Positions 59,041 through 64,000 of a stretch of DNA of 64,000 bases are shown here, one piece after another. This stretch comes from Nitratireductor mangrovi (GTDB lineage Bacteria > Pseudomonadota > Alphaproteobacteria > Rhizobiales > Rhizobiaceae). The number at the start of each line of letters is the position of its first letter. Within the stretch, counting starts at the first letter, position 1. The position numbers were made by a program, and so were the translations under genes. The notes below the pieces were generated by a model that worked only from the letters and a program-made list of their open reading frames with translations, searched no databases and had not been told where the DNA came from. The stretch spans positions 2,480,001 through 2,544,000 of the forward strand of contig NZ_CP042301.2 in NCBI RefSeq assembly GCF_007922615.2, in the 5' to 3' direction.

Positions 59041-59943
59041 ATGAGCCTGACCATTACGCTTTTCCTGCCGGTTGTTCTGGTGGTGATCATGTTCTCGCTG
59101 GGGCTTGGTCTCGTCGCCGACGATTTCGCGCGACTGGGCCGGAATCCGAAAGCCTTCGCGGTCGGTTTGCTGGTACAGTTCCTGCTGATCCCGCTCACCG
59201 CCTACGTCGTTGCCATGACATTCGCTTTGACGCCCGACATGGCGCTGGGGCTGATGATATTGTCGCTCTGCCCCGGCGGTCCGACCGCCAACCTCATGAC
59301 CAGGTTCAGCCACGGCGATGTTGCTCTTTCCATATCGCTGAATGGAATCTCCACCCTTGCCGCGGTCGTCACCATGCCGCTGCTGGCGACATTCTTCGTC
59401 AAGCACTTCCTGGGTGCGGAAGCCCCTGAAATCCAGGTGACCTCGCTCGGGCTTTCCATGTTCGCTATGACGACGATACCGGTTGCGGCCGGCATGCTGG
59501 TCCGGCGCTTCGCACCCGGTTTGACCGAAATTCTCGACCCCGCCATCCGCAAGCTCTCCGTGCTGCTGCTGGTGGCCATTGTTTCAGCCGCTATCATGGT
59601 CAACTGGCAGATCTTCCTGGCGACACTGCCGGTTCTCGGTCCAAGCGTTGTTGCCTTGGCGGTGATGTTGCTTGCGGGCGGACTTGCAGTATCTGCCCTG
59701 ACCGGGTTGGAAACGGCCCAGGCGACCGCGATCTCGACCGATGCCGGTATCCAGAACGCCGCGCTGGGGATCACGGTAGGTGCGCTGATTGCCGGTCCCG
59801 ACGCTGTTGTGCCGGTCTACAGCGTGCCGTCCGGTGTCTATGGTGTGACGATGTATTTGATCGTGGTCCCATTCATGTTCTGGCGCCGCAGTCTCGCACT
59901 TGCCAACATGGCGTCGCAGCCAACCATGCGGCACGCTGCTTAA
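59041..59943 (+). CDS. Bile acid:sodium symporter family (BASS) transporter, copy 1
   Basis: A 300-residue membrane protein with nine to ten helices, starting MSLTITLFLPVVLVVIMF. The conserved ILSLCPGGPTANLMTRFSHG and the ISTDAGIQNAALGITVGALI segment mark the BASS family (Na+-coupled import of organic anions). The codon mix here is slightly less GC-rich than in the second copy. It lies 72 bp before a homologous gene on the same strand. The natural substrate is unknown. Confidence 0.92.
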   Translation: MSLTITLFLPVVLVVIMFSLGLGLVADDFARLGRNPKAFAVGLLVQFLLIPLTAYVVAMTFALTPDMALGLMILSLCPGGPTANLMTRFSHGDVALSISLNGISTLAAVVTMPLLATFFVKHFLGAEAPEIQVTSLGLSMFAMTTIPVAAGMLVRRFAPGLTEILDPAIRKLSVLLLVAIVSAAIMVNWQIFLATLPVLGPSVVALAVMLLAGGLAVSALTGLETAQATAISTDAGIQNAALGITVGALIAGPDAVVPVYSVPSGVYGVTMYLIVVPFMFWRRSLALANMASQPTMRHAA

Positions 59944-60015
59944 CCTTCCGCCGAATCGCTGTAGCAAGGTCCACGGGAAACGCGGCCGAAGCGCCGCTTG
60001 GGGAGGAGAAGACGC

Positions 60016-60879
60016 ATGGACATCATCCTGTCGGTATTCCTGCCGCTGGCGCTGGCGATCATCATGTTCTCGCTCGGCCTCGGCCTGACCGTCGCCGACT
60101 TCTCGCGTGTCGCTCGCGAGCCGAAGGCATTCGCCATCGGCGCCGTCGCGCAGCTCGTGCTGTTGCCGATCGTCGCCTATCTGACCGTCGTCCTGTTTGG
60201 CCTCTCCGGCGAACTCGCCGTCGGCCTGATGATCCTGTCGTTCTGTCCCGGCGGCGTCACCTCCAACATCCTGACCCGTTTCGCCAAAGGCGACCTTGCG
60301 CTTTCGATCTCGCTCACCGGCGTCATCAGCCTCGTTTCGGTCGTCAGCGTGCCGCTGCTCGTCGGCCTCGCCGCCGGCCATTTCATGGGCGTCGATGCGC
60401 CGCCGGTCGACGTCACCGCGCTCGGCCTTGCGATGTTCGCGATCACCGCCGTGCCGGTGATCCTTGGCATGCTGGTGCGGCATTTCGTGTCCGGCTTCGC
60501 AGCCGTGATCGAAACACCGGTCTCGCATCTCGCAACGGTGCTGTTCTGCGTCGTGGTTGCCGGCGCGCTCGCCTCCAACTGGTCGCTTTTCGTGGCGAAC
60601 CTGCCGGTACTCGGCCCGGCCGTCGTCGCCCTCAACGTGGTGCTGCTCGCGATCGGCACCGGGCTCGCAAGCGCCGGCGGGCTCGACCGGCGCCAGTCCT
60701 CGGCCATCGCCATCGAGACAGGCATCCAGAACGCCACGCTCGGCATCACCGTCGGTTCGCTGATCGCCGAGCAGGCGAGCGGCCTGCCGCCGTTTTCGCT
60801 GCCGTCCGGCGTCTACGGCATCACCATGTATCTGGTGTCGGTACCGTTCGTGCTCTGGCGCCGGCGGGCGGCGGGTTAG
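60016..60879 (+). CDS. Bile acid:sodium symporter family (BASS) transporter, copy 2
   Basis: A 287-residue paralog with the same motif order: MDIILSVFLPLALAIIMF, SFCPGGVTSNILTRFAKG, IETGIQNATLGITVGSLI and LPSGVYGITMYLVSVPFV. GGGAGGAG lies eight bases before the ATG at 60016. It probably arose by tandem duplication and has since diverged. Transport of organic anions with Na+ is inferred from the family. It is convergent with glcF. Confidence 0.92.
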   Translation: MDIILSVFLPLALAIIMFSLGLGLTVADFSRVAREPKAFAIGAVAQLVLLPIVAYLTVVLFGLSGELAVGLMILSFCPGGVTSNILTRFAKGDLALSISLTGVISLVSVVSVPLLVGLAAGHFMGVDAPPVDVTALGLAMFAITAVPVILGMLVRHFVSGFAAVIETPVSHLATVLFCVVVAGALASNWSLFVANLPVLGPAVVALNVVLLAIGTGLASAGGLDRRQSSAIAIETGIQNATLGITVGSLIAEQASGLPPFSLPSGVYGITMYLVSVPFVLWRRRAAG

Positions 60880-60914
60880 TCGCCACCGCCGCCTCGATCA
60901 TGGTTCGGATGACC

Positions 60915-62216
60915 TCAGGCGACATCCACGCCCGCCGGCTTCGGCCCGCCATAGGCCCAATCGAGCAGTTCGACGGTATGGACCACGGCAAGGTCGGAGC
61001 CGGTGGCGATCTGGGTAATGCAGCCGATATTGCCGGTCGCGACCAGCGTAGCCCCGGTCGCCTCGATATTCGCCACCTTGCGGGCGCGCAGCTTGTCCGC
61101 GATCTCGGACTGCAGGATGTTGTAGGTGCCTGCCGAGCCGCAGCACAGATGCCCCTCGCGCGGCTCGCGCACGACAAAGCCGGCCTTCTTGAGCAGTTCC
61201 TTCGGCTGGCGGGTGATCTTCTGGCCGTGCTGCATCGAGCAGGCCGAATGATAGGCGAGCGTCAGGCCCGGCCGCGCGGGTTCCGGCAAGTCGAGCGTCG
61301 CCAGATACTCGGTAATGTCCCTGGCAAGCGATGACACCCGTGCCGCCTTTTCGGCATAGGCCGGGTCGAGCCGCAGCATGTGGCCGTAATCCTTGATCGT
61401 CGTGCCGCAACCCGACGCCGTAATGACAATGGCGTCGAGGCCGCCCTTGTCGATCTCCGTCGTCCACGCATCGACATTGCGCCGCGCCGCCGCGAGCGCA
61501 TCGTCCTCGCGTCCCATGTGATGCACCAGCGCCCCGCAGCAGCCCTCGCCCGCGGCGATCGTCACCTCGATGCCCAGCCGGTTGAGAAGCCGGATCGCCG
61601 CCTCGTTGATCTCCGGCTTCAGAACCGGCTGGGCACAGCCCGACAAAAGCGCGACGCGGCCGCGTCTTTCGCCTATCGGCGCGCGGTCCCCGGCTTTAGC
61701 AGAATCCGAGCGCGCCGGAATTTGCGACGGCGCCAGCTTCAGCATGGCACCGAACGGCGTCAAGCCAACAGCGGCCAGCAGCGGCGCGAACGGCCGGCCA
61801 AGCCTTGCCAGCGACAGCGCGGCGCGGAAGCGCGCCGGGTAGGGCAGCACTTTGGCAAGCACCTGGCGCGTCAGCCGGTCGAGCAGCGGCCGGCGATAGG
61901 TCTTTTCGATGTGGGAACGCGCATGGTCGACCAGATGCATGTAGTTCACACCGGACGGGCAGGTGGTCATGCAAGCCAGGCACGACAGGCATCGATCGAT
62001 ATGCGTGACGATTTCTCGGTCGGCCGGCCGGCCGTTTTCCAGCATGTCCTTGATCAGGTAGATGCGCCCGCGCGGGCTGTCGAGTTCGTTGCCGAGCGTC
62101 ACGTATGTCGGGCAGGTCGCCGTGCAGAAGCCGCAATGCACACATTTGCGCAGGATCTGTTCCGAATGCGCGACATCCGGGTCAGCAAGCTGTTCTGGCG
62201 TGAAGCTGGTCTGCAC
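60915..62216 (-). CDS. glcF: Glycolate oxidase iron-sulfur subunit GlcF
   Basis: A 433-residue protein with two 4Fe-4S ferredoxin clusters near the N-terminus (KCVHCGFCTATCPTYV and RCLSCLACMTTCPSGV) and C-terminal CCG-type domains (LLSGCAQPVL, EGCCGALVHHMG, HSACSMQHGQ). It passes electrons from glycolate or D-lactate oxidation by GlcD/GlcE to the membrane chain. It is last in the minus-strand operon behind glcE and a DUF4870 gene. Confidence 0.95.
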   Translation of the reverse strand: MQTSFTPEQLADPDVAHSEQILRKCVHCGFCTATCPTYVTLGNELDSPRGRIYLIKDMLENGRPADREIVTHIDRCLSCLACMTTCPSGVNYMHLVDHARSHIEKTYRRPLLDRLTRQVLAKVLPYPARFRAALSLARLGRPFAPLLAAVGLTPFGAMLKLAPSQIPARSDSAKAGDRAPIGERRGRVALLSGCAQPVLKPEINEAAIRLLNRLGIEVTIAAGEGCCGALVHHMGREDDALAAARRNVDAWTTEIDKGGLDAIVITASGCGTTIKDYGHMLRLDPAYAEKAARVSSLARDITEYLATLDLPEPARPGLTLAYHSACSMQHGQKITRQPKELLKKAGFVVREPREGHLCCGSAGTYNILQSEIADKLRARKVANIEATGATLVATGNIGCITQIATGSDLAVVHTVELLDWAYGGPKPAGVDVA

Positions 62217-62260
62217 TGCGGCGCAACCTCAGCGGATCGGGGCCAGACGGCGGGCCGGGC

Positions 62261-62641
62261 TCATATCAGCCAGCTTTCAGGATTGCCGATCGGCTCGTCG
62301 CGCGACACCTTCTGCAGGCCGATGACGATGCGCACGATGGCCCAGATCGCCACCGCGATCATCAACAGGAAGCCGATCCCGACAACCATGAGCAGCGCCG
62401 AGACGAGGCCGTAGAGCAGGCCGATCCAGAAGGTACGGATCGCCCAGGTGTAGTGCGTTTCGACCCAGCCGCCGGCCTTGCCGCGGTTCATGTAGGCGAT
62501 GACGATACCGATCAGCGCCGTCAGCCCGATCGCCAGGCTGACCAGATAGAGAATGTAGATGATCTGGATGTTGGTCTTGCCCGGATCGAGCCAGCGATCG
62601 GTCTGGCGCGGCTCGGACGGACCGGAATTCATGTCGCTCAT
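62261..62641 (-). CDS. DUF4870-like small membrane protein
   Basis: A 126-residue protein with three predicted helices: IIYILYLVSLAIGLTALIGI, TFWIGLLYGLVSALLMVVGI and LLMIAVAIWAIVRIVIGLQ. It has no catalytic motif and resembles DUF4870 family proteins. Being between glcE and glcF (10 and 44 bp away), it is co-transcribed with glycolate oxidation genes. The function is unknown; an insertion of an unrelated gene cannot be excluded. Confidence 0.8.
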   Translation of the reverse strand: MSDMNSGPSEPRQTDRWLDPGKTNIQIIYILYLVSLAIGLTALIGIVIAYMNRGKAGGWVETHYTWAIRTFWIGLLYGLVSALLMVVGIGFLLMIAVAIWAIVRIVIGLQKVSRDEPIGNPESWLI

Positions 62642-62651
62642 TGTGGTCTCC

Positions 62652-63896
62652 TCAAGCTTCTCGGGCGAGGCTAGCAGACGCGGTCGACTGAAACATCCGC
62701 CCCTGATTGAGAATGTCGTTCGGATCGAACTGGCCTTTCAGCCGGGCCGACAAGGCTGCAAGTGCCGGTGGCTGGGGTTGGAAGACGGGTACCGAGGCGC
62801 GCCAGGCGGGCGCGGCGCGCACCAGCGTGGCGTGGCCGCCGCCATGCGCCGCGATCGAACGCCTGACGATTTCCGCCTCCGGATCACCTTCCATGCGCAG
62901 CCACACCAAGCCGCCCTGCCAGTCGTAGAAGGCGTCTGCTGCGGCCGCCATGCGCAACGCCATTACCATCTCGTGCGCCTGCGCCGGCGCCATCGACACG
63001 CGCCAGACCGGCTTTTCGGAACCGTCGGCGAAAGGCGCCACGTCGCGGATTTCGCGCCACAGAGTCCGCGAGATGTCGGCCTCGACCTCTTCAAAAGCAC
63101 CGCCTTTGAGGAGGTCACGCAAAAGGTTCATGCGATATGTCACCGACGGACCGAACCCTTCGATCCTGAACAGCGTCGATGGCTCACCGGCAAACCGGCC
63201 GTCCGCGACCACACCTGTGACACTTTCGGGCAAGTGCGCGGCGCCAGAGACTTCGCCCGCCGAGCCCATCGCCGCCGCCATCGCCATTGTCGCGTCGGCC
63301 TCCGAAAGACCTCGCAGCACCAAGGTCGTTTCGGTCTCGGCTGCCGGCAGCACCTTGAAAGTGACCTCGGTAACCGCCGCCAGCGTGCCCCAGGACCCGG
63401 CCAGTGCCTTGGAAAGGTCGTAGCCGGTGACGTTCTTCACCACGCGTCCGCCCGACTTGAAGGCCTCGCCACGCCCCGACACCGCGTGGACGCCAAGCAC
63501 GTGGTCGCGCGCCGCGCCAGCCTTGATTCGCCTTGGTCCCGAAAGGTTGGCGGCCAACACGCCGCCGATCGTGGCATGACCGGCCTTACCGCCGAGCAGC
63601 GGTCCATAATCCATCGGCTCGAAGGCAAGTTGCTGGCGATTTTCGGCAAGCAGGGCCTCGATCTCGGCAAGCGACGTGCCAGCGCGGGCCGATAGCACCA
63701 GTTCCTCGGGTTCGTAGAGCGTCACGCCGGTCAGGCCGGAAAGGTCGAGCACATGCTCGCATTGCAGCGGCCGGCCTATGCCGCGTTTCGAACCGCAGCC
63801 GAGTATCTCCAGCGACGACTGTTCGCCCGCCGCCCATTTGACGGTTTCCACAACCTCGGCGGACGCGGCAGGCTGGAAGGTGGTCAAAGCGAGCAT
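62652..63896 (-). CDS. glcE: Glycolate oxidase FAD-binding subunit GlcE
   Basis: A 414-residue FAD-binding protein of the GlcE type. It has the PCMH FAD domain with GCGSKRGIG, SARAGTSLAEIEALLAEN and GPLLGGKAGHATIGGVLAAN, then GGRVVKNVTGYDLSKALAGS. It works with GlcD and GlcF in glyoxylate formation. The ATG overlaps the last 13 bases of the upstream partial gene. glcD is not seen in the window. Confidence 0.93.
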   Translation of the reverse strand: MLALTTFQPAASAEVVETVKWAAGEQSSLEILGCGSKRGIGRPLQCEHVLDLSGLTGVTLYEPEELVLSARAGTSLAEIEALLAENRQQLAFEPMDYGPLLGGKAGHATIGGVLAANLSGPRRIKAGAARDHVLGVHAVSGRGEAFKSGGRVVKNVTGYDLSKALAGSWGTLAAVTEVTFKVLPAAETETTLVLRGLSEADATMAMAAAMGSAGEVSGAAHLPESVTGVVADGRFAGEPSTLFRIEGFGPSVTYRMNLLRDLLKGGAFEEVEADISRTLWREIRDVAPFADGSEKPVWRVSMAPAQAHEMVMALRMAAAADAFYDWQGGLVWLRMEGDPEAEIVRRSIAAHGGGHATLVRAAPAWRASVPVFQPQPPALAALSARLKGQFDPNDILNQGRMFQSTASASLAREA

Positions 63897-64000
63897 CCCC
63901 CAACGAAAACTTCTCCCCGTGCCGAAAGGCGGTAGCCGGTCTCGAGGCTGATTGTCAGGCCGAGCTCCTTGAGTTTACGCACATCGCGTTTGAATTTGAG
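63884..64000 (-). CDS. Unknown protein, C-terminal 38 residues (right edge)
   Basis: Only the last 38 codons are in the window (LKFKRDVRKLKELGLTISLE, TGYRLSARGEVFVGG). This pattern of a charged helix, a turn and a hairpin-like GYRLSxRG is like the end of a winged-helix DNA-binding protein, but the family cannot be named. It overlaps the start of glcE. It is not the usual end of GlcD. Confidence 0.6.
   Translation of the reverse strand, partial: LKFKRDVRKLKELGLTISLETGYRLSARGEVFVGGCSL

Overview
This window is high-GC DNA, dense in genes, with short intergenic gaps and many overlapping start and stop codons. Gene content and order point to an alphaproteobacterium of the Hyphomicrobiales, probably Phyllobacteriaceae or Mesorhizobium-like. 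The evidence is the pmbA, cysQ-like, DUF4170, DUF374, waaA, lpxK envelope run, the DUF2093 gene, the split HisG/HisZ enzyme, GGAAC-N16/17-CGTT (EcfG-type) promoters and rhizobial palindromic repeats. The family placement is inference. No rRNA, tRNA, CRISPR array, integrase or transposase was recognised.

Layout. 1-3.7 kb: a catabolic locus (enolase-superfamily enzyme cut by the window edge, then an MttB-like methyltransferase) divergent from a LysR regulator. 3.8-6.4 kb: PilZ protein, mutL, DUF2093. 6.4-12.1 kb: a minus-strand block for LPS and envelope synthesis plus pmbA. 12.2-15.9 kb: K+/H+ antiporter, VOC protein, MATE pump. 15.9-26.5 kb: patatin, an M16 peptidase pair, rsmD, a pseudouridine synthase, tadA, a lipoprotein and ileS. 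26.8-27.6 kb: a Xre/RES toxin-antitoxin pair. 27.6-31.0 kb: two SDR enzymes, ribF and a HAD phosphatase. 31.2-36.4 kb: a degenerate EAL protein and two tandem TadE/vWA surface proteins. 36.4-38.9 kb: groESL with CIRCE, followed by a possible stress-induced small RNA. 38.9-43.8 kb: CorC-type exporter, a second MATE pump, and a subtilase followed by a small propeptide-like protein. 43.8-46.8 kb: an ECF42-type sigma factor operon with two DGPF proteins and a GST. 47-51.4 kb: fumC, DoxX, a frameshifted acyl-CoA synthetase and a ferritin-like DUF892 protein. 51.7-57.2 kb: hisS-hisZ-hisG invaded by palindromic repeats, one pair bracketing a DUF559 endonuclease gene. 57.2-64 kb: tag, an L,D-transpeptidase, two bile-acid-symporter-family transporters and glycolate oxidase subunits.

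The most unusual parts are: the DUF559 gene enclosed by perfect 31-bp inverted repeats and sitting exactly between hisZ and hisG; nested palindromic repeats upstream of hisS; an AT-richer in-frame insertion in HisS; the subtilase with a separate propeptide-like partner; and a possible EcfG-driven small RNA behind groEL. All function calls are from reading motifs and context; no database search was possible.
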